Positions 35,196 to 43,728 of a stretch of 64,000 nucleotides of DNA are shown piece after piece. Origin of the DNA: Muribaculaceae bacterium (lineage in GTDB: Bacteria; Bacteroidota; Bacteroidia; Bacteroidales; Muribaculaceae). A program made the translations under genes and the position numbers. The stretch covers positions 1-64,000 of the forward strand of contig JAGANS010000036.1 of assembly GCA_017624155.1 (NCBI GenBank), in the 5' to 3' direction. Below the pieces are notes generated by a model. It was not told where the DNA came from, ran no database searches, and worked only from the letters and a program-made list of their open reading frames with translations. Numbering within the stretch: the first letter of the stretch is position 1; each line of letters opens with the position of its first letter.

Positions 35196-36718
35196 CGGCG
35201 CAATTTATTCTTGACTGCTTCAATTACTTCAGTTCGCATAGCGGGCGTAAGTAGCGCTTTCCAGGATATGGATATCAGAAGCGAAGCAGAAACAAGCACG
35301 ACCAACACAAGACGCATGAAAGAATCAGACATGATTGAAGCAGCGTAATAGACAATCATGCCGACGGAAATGATTATGACTACAGGCAGAATATACCCTC
35401 GCAACAAAAAGTGCCAGATATTAAACTGAGGTATACGATTTCGCAGCAGTACGCATATCAACCCGACATTAAACATCATCTGAAACACCGGGACAATATA
35501 CGCCCATGCAGGATTGCCTGTCCAGCGCATCAGCACATACATGATCGGCAATTCAACGATGTATGTCAGACCGGTGATAACACTGAAATTAAATATCCTG
35601 CCGGTGGCATGAATCCCGGCATTAAGCGTATACACTGCCATCTGCGAAACTGCCATCATGAGTGCAAGACGACAGAAAAGCGCAGTATAATCCGGAACTT
35701 CCTTAAGCCACAAAGCGAGCAGATAATCCAACTCCACATACACCGGAATCGCAAACAGAGCCAACAGCAGTATGGAATATTTAGAGCAGTTGACCATCAG
35801 ACTCTGCATATAAGCATAATCGCCTGCGGCATATTGCTTGATAATCTGCGGACGAAACGCCATTATGATCGAGGAACCGAATTGGCTGATTGTAGAACAA
35901 ACAGTAACACAAAGCCCTCCGGCCGCATTGAGCACCGTACCGCCAATGCGGTTAAGAATAACAAGCACCCCCTGATTCTCAACTGTATAACAAGCAGTGC
36001 CGATAAGATCCGAGCCTGAATAGACGAGCATAGACCTCATTTGGGACGCCGGTGCCTTGAAAGATAATCGGCATTCGTCGAAATTGCGAAGGCAATAAAC
36101 GAAATAGCACAGGAAGTTTATGACATTCACCGCAAAGATGAGCGCAGCATAGGCGATAAGCGTGTCGGCTGACGTCACAAAAAGCAACAATAGAGCCACA
36201 CCGAGTTTCAGAAATGTAAAAAGCAGTGTTATATATGCATAGACATTCATTCGCTCATGAGCGAAAATCGCGCCATTGAACGGAACAAGCAATACAGTGA
36301 ACAAAGCCCCCCAAAGCGAGAACTGATATGTCCAGTTGGCGGCGGACATCCTTGATTCATCAATTACCAGACAGTTGTTGACAAACCACAAGCCCACAGT
36401 TTCGCCAAGGACAAGCAGAATGGCAGCTATTGACAGATGAATCACCCACGCCGACGCGAACGTTTCGCGCAGGCACCCGGCCTCTCCCCTACCCATCTCA
36501 TAATTGAGAAAGCGCTGCGTAGCACCGCTCATTGTACCGTTGAGGAAGGACAAGATAACCACCAGGCCGCCAACGACATTATACACGCCGTAATCGGCCA
36601 CACCGAGCACATCAAGCACTACACGCGACGTGTACAGCGACACGCCCATTGTAAGCAGCATCCTCAGATAAAGGAATCCTGTATTGCGTGCTATTCTGCG
36701 GTCGCTGTCCCGGCTCAT
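35192..36718 (-). CDS. polysaccharide flippase (Wzx-like)
   Basis: 508 residues with about 12-14 membrane helices, of the MOP superfamily that flips undecaprenyl-linked oligosaccharides across the inner membrane. It opens with RNTGFLYLRMLLTMGVSLYTSRVVLDVLG, cut here as NTGFLYLRML and SRVVLDVLGVADYGVYNVV, typical of O-unit translocases. It overlaps its neighbours by 4 nt at each end. Wzx and Wzy-like genes side by side indicate a Wzy-dependent pathway. Confidence 0.88.
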   Translation of the reverse strand: MSRDSDRRIARNTGFLYLRMLLTMGVSLYTSRVVLDVLGVADYGVYNVVGGLVVILSFLNGTMSGATQRFLNYEMGRGEAGCLRETFASAWVIHLSIAAILLVLGETVGLWFVNNCLVIDESRMSAANWTYQFSLWGALFTVLLVPFNGAIFAHERMNVYAYITLLFTFLKLGVALLLLFVTSADTLIAYAALIFAVNVINFLCYFVYCLRNFDECRLSFKAPASQMRSMLVYSGSDLIGTACYTVENQGVLVILNRIGGTVLNAAGGLCVTVCSTISQFGSSIIMAFRPQIIKQYAAGDYAYMQSLMVNCSKYSILLLALFAIPVYVELDYLLALWLKEVPDYTALFCRLALMMAVSQMAVYTLNAGIHATGRIFNFSVITGLTYIVELPIMYVLMRWTGNPAWAYIVPVFQMMFNVGLICVLLRNRIPQFNIWHFLLRGYILPVVIIISVGMIVYYAASIMSDSFMRLVLVVLVSASLLISISWKALLTPAMRTEVIEAVKNKLRR

Positions 36719-38196
36719 AAGCTACGGTTTACTTGTGGCAGAGAAAAGCCGCCGAGTTGCTTGCGGTTGGCCAGTATCACTGCGCCGTAGGCGAGCGCAC
36801 TCATATACAGACCATGGAAATATGTCATTCCCGACAGTCCTGATAAGCCTATAACGCAAAATGTAAACATTACACTGAGAAAATATGTCGCATAGCGCAA
36901 GCGCCTCACAATCAGCCACAACCCAATCAAGAACAATATATGCACCACAAGCCCGATATAACCGATTGTAAGGATAACCTGTATCGGAACCACCTCGACG
37001 CCGGTAGCCACCTCTTCGGCATCCTCGGGATTATTATACAATTCGTTAATAATGATATACTTTGACATCTTCGTATTCTCGCGCGACAGGAATCCGAAAC
37101 CAATCCACTGACGGTTGAGATCATATAACAACAACCACTTAGGGATAATCTGTGCCATACGTGTCGTACCGAATTTTGCGAGATCTTCTTCATCCTCCAT
37201 TTCACCAAGAGCAATGAACTGATCTATTGACGAACGAATACGGAGTGCTGTCTGTGCCTCCCCATCGTCGTTAACGAATGTCTCTTTAGTATCGACAAAA
37301 TACAGTATTGTAACAGTAACAATGCCTATTCCGGCATATTTAAGAATTTTCTTAAAATTTCCTTGCAATAACAAAGCTGTAAGTAAAATGCCAATCATAA
37401 ACATGAATGTGCGCGATACAAACAAAGCAATTATTATAAGAACCCATTCAAATTTTGTGAGGCGGAACAGCTTAACAGCAGGATATATACATAGAATAAC
37501 CGAATACAATCCCTGAGGCCATACACGAATAAATGAAAACGGCGACATCGAAAAGTCGAGAAAAGTAGGTTTATTACCATAAAAAAATGCCGCTGCATCG
37601 CGAGGCAGCATGATATGCCCGCCAAGAATTATACCGTCTATTATATAATATGCACAGAAAATAAATAAGTATGGAAACAGTTTTCTGAAGAAAACTTTAA
37701 TATCAAATTCCTTACCTGAAAAAACAGCAAGCGGGAATATAAACACCACAAAAGAAAGCCATGTAAGAATACCTGTATACTGTATCTTAAGACTTTCCTC
37801 GCTCAACATAGCAAATATAAGAAGGCATATAGCATAAGCCACTATAATACCGCAAGTTTTCTTCATGACAGCGTTTTGTCTATACAACGCTATCATAATG
37901 GTACTGACGCCAAATACTATCTTATCAAGCGGGACGTACAAGTCTGTCTGATGAAGCAGTTGATAGCCGCCAATGAAATAAGTAAGCTGTATTATGAAAT
38001 CATATTTGTCTTTTACAAAACGATTGACCATCACAATCAGCAACAGCAAATATCCCGGAGGGAATTTTAATCCCACCATTGTAGCAGACAGCATGAAAGC
38101 AAGAGGCCACACGTAATCCCTCAATTTGAGATTGAGGAATTCCTTGGGCCTCTCACCTGCCGCAGACTTATCAGTTCTGACTGCCATTGTAGTCAT
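36715..38196 (-). CDS. Wzy-like polysaccharide polymerase (putative)
   Basis: 493 residues with about 11-12 hydrophobic helices and one long soluble loop (about 310-390, including FVNDDGEAQTALRIRSSIDQ and TRMAQIIPKWLL). The large extracytoplasmic loop, the low similarity to any named family and the position between Wzc and Wzx genes are what one expects of an O-antigen/EPS polymerase. It starts 16 nt after the Wzc gene and overlaps Wzx by 4 nt. The role is assigned mainly from topology and context. Confidence 0.7.
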   Translation of the reverse strand: MTTMAVRTDKSAAGERPKEFLNLKLRDYVWPLAFMLSATMVGLKFPPGYLLLLIVMVNRFVKDKYDFIIQLTYFIGGYQLLHQTDLYVPLDKIVFGVSTIMIALYRQNAVMKKTCGIIVAYAICLLIFAMLSEESLKIQYTGILTWLSFVVFIFPLAVFSGKEFDIKVFFRKLFPYLFIFCAYYIIDGIILGGHIMLPRDAAAFFYGNKPTFLDFSMSPFSFIRVWPQGLYSVILCIYPAVKLFRLTKFEWVLIIIALFVSRTFMFMIGILLTALLLQGNFKKILKYAGIGIVTVTILYFVDTKETFVNDDGEAQTALRIRSSIDQFIALGEMEDEEDLAKFGTTRMAQIIPKWLLLYDLNRQWIGFGFLSRENTKMSKYIIINELYNNPEDAEEVATGVEVVPIQVILTIGYIGLVVHILFLIGLWLIVRRLRYATYFLSVMFTFCVIGLSGLSGMTYFHGLYMSALAYGAVILANRKQLGGFSLPQVNRSL

Positions 38197-38212
38197 AGAC
38201 AGTAGAGATTGA

Positions 38213-40510
38213 TTAAGAGGTCTTACCTTTTTCTGCGCGATAACCGTAAGATTTGCGGGTTTTTACGCCGTTAACGACAATCGACAGGCGTTTAAGCCGT
38301 TTATTGGCGTATATTTCTCCGATCGAATCCACATCACCGTTAGTGGTGTAGTTGACTCGTGTAACGTATATGGTGGCATCGGCGATACGATCAAGAGTAA
38401 ACGTATCTGAGACAAGTCCTACAGGAGCACTGTCGACCACAATATAATCGTAACGATCCCGCAACTCAGCGAACATGGTGTCGACCTTTTCAGAAGTAAG
38501 CAATTCGGCGGGATTTGGAGGAACCGGGCCTGCTACAATAACGTCAATCGACGGAATTTCATCAAACGGTTTCTTAACGATTATATCATCAATACTGATC
38601 TTGGGCGAAGACAGATAATTTGTGAGGCCTTGGGGAGCACGCAGACCAAGATACGAGGCAAGCTTTGGCGCACGTATATCCATACCGACAAGAAGAACCT
38701 TTTTGCCAAGCAGAGCAAGCGTAGCCGCAAGATTGATTGATATGAACGACTTGCCCTCTCCTGACTTTGTTGACGTAAGCAGTATGACTTTGTCTTTGGG
38801 GTCGCTGAGGAAAAAGAGCAGGTTGGCACGCATCAGACGGAACAGTTCGGTGGTCGATGAGGTGTCGGTCGGGGTCACCACAAGTGCCTTGCCGGAATTG
38901 TCGATACACATCTCGCCCAGTATAGGTACATCTGTACGGCGCTCTATTTCATCGCGTGTCTCAGGCCGGTTTCTCAACAACTTGAGCAAATACAAGTATG
39001 CCGGTGGCAAGCATATACCTATAATCAGGAATACAAGCAGTATTAATTTTTTTGAGGGGCCAATAGGTTCGGCCAATGTATAGGCAACGTCAACAACTAT
39101 ACCCTTGGGCGTTGCGTTGGCGAGCATCATGGCATTTTCTTCCTGCCGGCGCAGCAGGAACATATACAACTGGGCCTTAATCTGCAATTCGCGATTAGTG
39201 TCCATGATATAACGTTCCTGAACCGGCACATCGTTCAGACGAGATAAGGTGTTAGTCATCTGCTGTTTCAGATCGTTAACTGTAACAGCAGCATTATCAT
39301 ATACCTGATGAATACTTTTATTAATAGCTGCACGCTTTACATCTATATTCTTTGTAATCTTCTCAAGCGCAATATTACTGTCGCTGACTGTACCAAGCAT
39401 ATTATGGCGCTTTATCAGGAGCTCATTATACTGCCCGATAGCCACAGCAAGCGCTTCATTATTTACACTTACAGGAATGACCTCGTATTTATTATTATCA
39501 TCAGCCATGAAATCTTTAAGAAGACGCAAAATTTCGAGCTGTGTTTCAGCATATATAAGCTGTTTTTCTACTTCTCCCTGTTTGGTACTCTGGTATGTCA
39601 CCTCTTGCTGAAGATTGACCACCCCTTTGCTTTCTTTATACTTCTGCACCTTGAGTTCATCCTCAGACAATGATGCGCCAATTTTTTCAAGACGATCGGC
39701 AATGAACTCTGCGGTTTTCATACCCTGAATATTCTTTTCATCAATGCCACGCTCATTATAGCACTTTATAAGATCAGTAAGAACCGCCTCGCCCATCTCG
39801 GAATTAGTGGTATTCAAAGCAAGCTCAATCACATTTGATCTTTTTGACGCGATGTCGCATGAAATATCCTCGGCAAGTGCTTCGGCTGCAGCATGATAAC
39901 CGGTAATAGTCACCGTAGAGGTCACAGGTTCACCTACAGGATAAAATTTTGTACGGTCAACGGTAAAGTCGCCATACTTGGTCTTGAACGTGTATGGCAA
40001 CTTCACATTTTTCACATTCCCGAGTTCATCCTTATATGAATCCTTGACTTTTATAGATGCAAGCCCGGCGTCATTTACCTTAATCTTAAAACTGAGGCCT
40101 GCACGCAAGGTGTCTATTATACCGGCACCGGGTGTAACATCAAGCGGATAGTCAGGATATGTAAGCTCGGAGTTAAGGAAGCCATAACGCACATAATGCT
40201 TACAGTTTATACCAAGATCACGCACGACCTGACGATAAAGAGAATGCGAAGAAATCACAAAAATCTCATCATCGACATTGCCCGATGAACCGATCAGATC
40301 ACCAAGGGAACCCATTGCAGAGAGCGGACTGTTTTCTTCTTGCTGTATAAGGATATTTGCACGCACTCCATATTTCTGCTTAAACACGCGAGTGGCGACA
40401 AAGCCTACCATAAGGCAGCAAACAATCGAAATGACAAAAAGATACCATTTCGACAGATAATTTTTAAATAGTGCTGATATATCTATAAAATCGCTATTCT
40501 TCTTAGCCAT
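38213..40510 (-). CDS. polysaccharide co-polymerase / tyrosine autokinase (Wzc-like)
   Basis: 765 residues. An N-terminal Wzz domain lies between membrane helices (about 20-42 and 495-515), with a coiled periplasmic part between. A cytoplasmic BY-kinase follows: Walker A STKSGEGKSFISINLAATL (about 580), Walker A' LVGMDIRAP, Walker B YDYIVVDSAPVG. The C-terminal tail (KSYGYRAEKGKTS) has only two tyrosines, fewer than the cluster of classic Wzc, so autophosphorylation may be limited. It controls chain length and export with the Wza protein, whose gene lies 11 nt upstream. Confidence 0.93.
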   Translation of the reverse strand: MAKKNSDFIDISALFKNYLSKWYLFVISIVCCLMVGFVATRVFKQKYGVRANILIQQEENSPLSAMGSLGDLIGSSGNVDDEIFVISSHSLYRQVVRDLGINCKHYVRYGFLNSELTYPDYPLDVTPGAGIIDTLRAGLSFKIKVNDAGLASIKVKDSYKDELGNVKNVKLPYTFKTKYGDFTVDRTKFYPVGEPVTSTVTITGYHAAAEALAEDISCDIASKRSNVIELALNTTNSEMGEAVLTDLIKCYNERGIDEKNIQGMKTAEFIADRLEKIGASLSEDELKVQKYKESKGVVNLQQEVTYQSTKQGEVEKQLIYAETQLEILRLLKDFMADDNNKYEVIPVSVNNEALAVAIGQYNELLIKRHNMLGTVSDSNIALEKITKNIDVKRAAINKSIHQVYDNAAVTVNDLKQQMTNTLSRLNDVPVQERYIMDTNRELQIKAQLYMFLLRRQEENAMMLANATPKGIVVDVAYTLAEPIGPSKKLILLVFLIIGICLPPAYLYLLKLLRNRPETRDEIERRTDVPILGEMCIDNSGKALVVTPTDTSSTTELFRLMRANLLFFLSDPKDKVILLTSTKSGEGKSFISINLAATLALLGKKVLLVGMDIRAPKLASYLGLRAPQGLTNYLSSPKISIDDIIVKKPFDEIPSIDVIVAGPVPPNPAELLTSEKVDTMFAELRDRYDYIVVDSAPVGLVSDTFTLDRIADATIYVTRVNYTTNGDVDSIGEIYANKRLKRLSIVVNGVKTRKSYGYRAEKGKTS

Positions 40511-40521
40511 AGATCCAAGGT

Positions 40522-41334
40522 TTATTTAACCGTAAGTGCAATTACGAGCGATGCGATTACAGAAGCGGCGCTCACAACTGTAGAGATCACCTGCAATTTG
40601 AATGCATTGTCCTGATTGTATTTTGCATTCGACTGACGAATGGTATTGGGCTCAACGTAGATGTAATCGTTCTGCTGAAGGTAGAAATACGGAGAATTGA
40701 GAATATCTGCCGAGTTAAGATTCAGATGATGAAACACTCTCTTGCCATTCTCCTCGCGGACAAGAAGTATATTGCTGCGTTCACCATAGGGAGTTAGGTC
40801 GCCGGCTTCGCTGAGCGCGTCGAGAATGCTGAAACGCTCGCGGTTAACTCTCAGTCGCGAAGGTCGTGCCACCTCACCGGCAACAATAATCTGAAAATTA
40901 ATGAGTTGCACGCGCACCACAGCATCCGATACATCTTTATGCACAATAGAAGTTATTTTATCCTTCAGTTGCTCGGTGGTGAGACCGGCGACATGCATTT
41001 CGCCCAATATGGGCATGGTGATATCTCCTTTTGAATTGACAATATATGTCTGCTGCTGTGGAGAGCTGTAGCCAAGCATTTCGTCGCGCGTAGCCGGGTT
41101 GGACATCGGCAAATTATAGTGCGCGGTAGCTTCAGGAACCGAGGACATTATTGTTATCAACAATTCGTCATCGGGCTTTATCTCAGGCGAATACTCACCT
41201 GCATCGAACTGACCCTCAGCTACTGTGGATATATCAGTAAAATATGGCAATACCGTTTTTGACGAACTGCAACTTGACAACAGCATCACTATCGTGGCTA
41301 AGATGGCAGTTTTATTTCGTTTTAACATCTGCAA
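40522..41334 (-). CDS. polysaccharide export outer-membrane lipoprotein (Wza-like)
   Basis: 270 residues. A lipoprotein signal ends at MLLSSCSSS, so the mature protein is lipid-anchored. The Poly_export domain (KPDDELLITI) is followed by SLBB-like segments (MPILGEMHVAGLTTEQLKDKI and VAGEVARPSRLRVNRERFSILDALSEAG). A C-terminal hydrophobic helix (VISTVVSAASVIASLVIAL) would span the outer membrane, as in Wza. It is the first gene of the export operon. No clear TAnnTTTG box is seen in 41335-41450, and no invertible promoter repeats or UpxY-like antiterminator precede it. Confidence 0.92.
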   Translation of the reverse strand: MQMLKRNKTAILATIVMLLSSCSSSKTVLPYFTDISTVAEGQFDAGEYSPEIKPDDELLITIMSSVPEATAHYNLPMSNPATRDEMLGYSSPQQQTYIVNSKGDITMPILGEMHVAGLTTEQLKDKITSIVHKDVSDAVVRVQLINFQIIVAGEVARPSRLRVNRERFSILDALSEAGDLTPYGERSNILLVREENGKRVFHHLNLNSADILNSPYFYLQQNDYIYVEPNTIRQSNAKYNQDNAFKLQVISTVVSAASVIASLVIALTVK

Positions 41335-41451
41335 TTTCGATTGGTTTCTTTAAATAACGCATTCTGTCAGCAATTATTGTACATCGTCCGATAAATGTGA
41401 ACATCACACGGATACTCATCGCAAACAACCATCACAAGCATAAAGTAATTT

Positions 41452-41487
41452 CACAAACATGCCTGCCGACAGGGTGCCGACAGGCAT
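41452..41487 (-). terminator. hairpin after serA
   Basis: Arms CATGCCTG (41457) and CAGGCATG (ending 41487) with further partial pairing; the tail is only weakly T-rich. The remaining 41335-41450 gap shows nothing else. Confidence 0.6.
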
Positions 41488-41509
41488 GGTCGGGTTGTTA
41501 TAGTTAATA

Positions 41510-42430
41510 TTAATTTACACGGAAGCGGTCGATGCCGTCACGAAGGAATGCCACGACCTGATTGGCGGCTGCAATACCGGCGTTGATGTTGGCCTCGGCT
41601 GTCTGGGCACCCATCTTCTTGGGCGTAAAGAACACTCGTCCGGCAAATTTCTGCTCAAGCTCCTCGGCATTACCGGGCTTCACATCGGCAACGTACTTTA
41701 GATCGGGACGGTCGGCAAGCGCCTTGGCCAGACCGGCCTCGTCGATTACTTCCTTGCGCGCTGTGTTGATGAGCACACCACCCTTGGGCATGCGGGTGAT
41801 AAGGTCATATCCAATCGAACCGATAGTGTCCTTGGTGGCGGGAATATGTATCGACACAAATAGATTGCCCGCATACAACTCTTCAACACTGTGTACAGGC
41901 ATTACACCGGCCTCGGCCATGACATTGTCGGGACAGAAAGGATCAAGAGCCTGAACATCCATACCGAAACCCTTGGCGATACGGGCCACATTGCGCCCGA
42001 CCTGACCGAAAGCCTGTATACCGAGGTGCTTGCCTTTAAGCTCGAAGCCCGATGTACCGGCATACATGTTGCGGGCCGCCATTATAGTCATACCGAATAC
42101 AAGTTCGGCCACAGCATTGGAATTCTGTCCGGGTGTATTCTCAGCCACAACGCCATGTGCCGTTGCGGCAGCAAGATCGATATTGTCGTAACCGGCACCG
42201 GCGCGGACAACAATTTTCAGATTCTTGGCGGCGTCGAGCACCTCGGCATCCACCTTATCCGAGCGTATAATCAAACCGTCTGCATCGGCCACGGCTGCAA
42301 GCAGGTCGGCCTTGTCGGTATATTTTTCAAGCAGCTTGAGTTCGTAGCCCGCTGTTTCCACGACCTGACGTATACCGTCGACAGCCACAGCGGCAAAAGG
42401 CTTTTCGGTAGCTACAAGTATTTTTTTCAT
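41510..42430 (-). CDS. serA: D-3-phosphoglycerate dehydrogenase (Lys-type)
   Basis: First step of serine synthesis: 3-phosphoglycerate plus NAD to phosphohydroxypyruvate. 306 residues, the short form without ACT domain. The NAD fold shows LGIQAFGQVGRNVARIAKGFG, with the first glycine of GxGxxG replaced by Ala. Catalytic-region motifs include PGQNSNAVAEL and LINTARKEVIDE. The usual catalytic His (TPH) is Lys271 in FFTPKKMGAQTAEAN, as described for the lysine-type PGDH group shared by Bacteroidales and some anaerobic protists. It lies 12 nt after serC in one operon. Confidence 0.9.
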   Translation of the reverse strand: MKKILVATEKPFAAVAVDGIRQVVETAGYELKLLEKYTDKADLLAAVADADGLIIRSDKVDAEVLDAAKNLKIVVRAGAGYDNIDLAAATAHGVVAENTPGQNSNAVAELVFGMTIMAARNMYAGTSGFELKGKHLGIQAFGQVGRNVARIAKGFGMDVQALDPFCPDNVMAEAGVMPVHSVEELYAGNLFVSIHIPATKDTIGSIGYDLITRMPKGGVLINTARKEVIDEAGLAKALADRPDLKYVADVKPGNAEELEQKFAGRVFFTPKKMGAQTAEANINAGIAAANQVVAFLRDGIDRFRVN

Positions 42431-42442
42431 GAGGAGATCTTT

Positions 42443-43513
42443 TCAATGCTTGTATTCAAAATCTTTCATTGCCTCGACAAGCACCTGCACGCTCTCGATA
42501 GGAAGAGCGTTGTACAATGATGCGCGGAAACCACCTACACTGCGGTGGCCCTTGATGCCCACGATGCCGCGCTCGCTGCAGAAGTCGACAAACTCTTTCT
42601 CGAGTTCCTTGTATTCAGGCTTCATCACGAAGCAGACGTTCATGATCGAGCGGTCGGCAGGATCTGTTACAGTGCCCTCAAACATACGAGAGTTGTCTAT
42701 GGCATCGTAAAGAAGAGCAGCCTTCTCAAGGTCACGGCGTTCGAGTTCGTTAAGGCCGCCGAGCTGCTTGTAGTAGCGCAGTGTCTGTAGAGCCGAGAAG
42801 ATCGGCAGTACCGGCGGAGTATTGAACATCGAGCCTTTTTTAATATGTGTGCGGTAGTCGAGCATCGTCGGAATCTGACGGTCAACATGGCCGAGAGCAT
42901 CATCGCGTAAGATAGCTATGGTGACACCGGCAGGCGCAAGATTCTTCTGTGCACCTGCGTAAACGGCGATGTATTTCGACCAGTCGATATGGCGCGAGAA
43001 GATGTCCGAGCTCATGTCGCATATCATCGGCACTGGCACGCTGGGATCGACACGGATCTCTGTACCGTAGATCGTATTATTAGACGTGTAGTGGAAGTAT
43101 TCCGACCCCTCAGCCACTTTCCACCCCTTGGGTATAAATGTATAATTGGCTTCCTTCGACGATGCTACCACATCAACCTCGCCAAACAGGCGGGCTTCCT
43201 TAATGGCATTTGATGCCCATGTACCTGTATCGATGTACGAAGCCTTGTGGTTGAGGAAGTTGTAGGGGATCATGCAGAACTGCATCGAAGCGCCACCGCC
43301 GAGCCACAATACAGAGAAGCCCTCGGGAATCTCAAGGATTTCCTTGACCAAAGCTGTAGCCTCGTCGATTACAGCCTGGAACTCTTTGCTGCGGTGTGAA
43401 ACTTCGAGCACCGACAGCCCGGTATCGGCGAAGTTGAGGATAGCTTCGGCCGTGTTTTTGATTGTGTACTCGCTCAGGATCGAAGGCCCGGCGTAAAAGT
43501 TGTGCTTTTTCAT
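42443..43513 (-). CDS. serC: phosphoserine aminotransferase
   Basis: PLP enzyme converting 3-phosphohydroxypyruvate and glutamate to phosphoserine, with a related role in pyridoxine synthesis. 356 residues. It starts [17 protein letters not shown], the family signature; [17 protein letters not shown] binds phosphate; the PLP lysine is in [31 protein letters not shown] is also typical. It is first in the serC-serA operon with promoter 43574-43581. The phosphatase SerB is not in the window. Confidence 0.95.
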   Translation of the reverse strand: MKKHNFYAGPSILSEYTIKNTAEAILNFADTGLSVLEVSHRSKEFQAVIDEATALVKEILEIPEGFSVLWLGGGASMQFCMIPYNFLNHKASYIDTGTWASNAIKEARLFGEVDVVASSKEANYTFIPKGWKVAEGSEYFHYTSNNTIYGTEIRVDPSVPVPMICDMSSDIFSRHIDWSKYIAVYAGAQKNLAPAGVTIAILRDDALGHVDRQIPTMLDYRTHIKKGSMFNTPPVLPIFSALQTLRYYKQLGGLNELERRDLEKAALLYDAIDNSRMFEGTVTDPADRSIMNVCFVMKPEYKELEKEFVDFCSERGIVGIKGHRSVGGFRASLYNALPIESVQVLVEAMKDFEYKH

Positions 43514-43573
43514 ACCCGAATGGTTAGGTGTTTATCTTTCAGTTATAGGGTAACGCCACATAGAGTGACTTGG

Positions 43574-43581
43574 CAAATTTA
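43574..43581 (-). promoter_or_regulatory. serC promoter, TTG-N20-TAAATTTG
   Basis: Reverse-strand TAnnTTTG match with a TTG 20 nt further upstream, about 60 nt before the serC ATG. Confidence 0.7.
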
Positions 43582-43728
43582 ACACACATTTTTCAAATAA
43601 GCAAAATAACTACCAAAAAAATCGCATCTCCATACATATTTGCAGGAGCCGCCGGCGTTTTACAATGCACATCAACCTATAAAAATTATGACATACCGAC
43701 CACAGATATCTGGCGTAAGTATCTACAT

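Noticed and set aside
41335..41509. Phase-variable promoter for the polysaccharide operon
   Set aside because: Only the serA hairpin is inverted-repeat; no pair of inverted repeats flanks a promoter box as in Bacteroides capsule loci.
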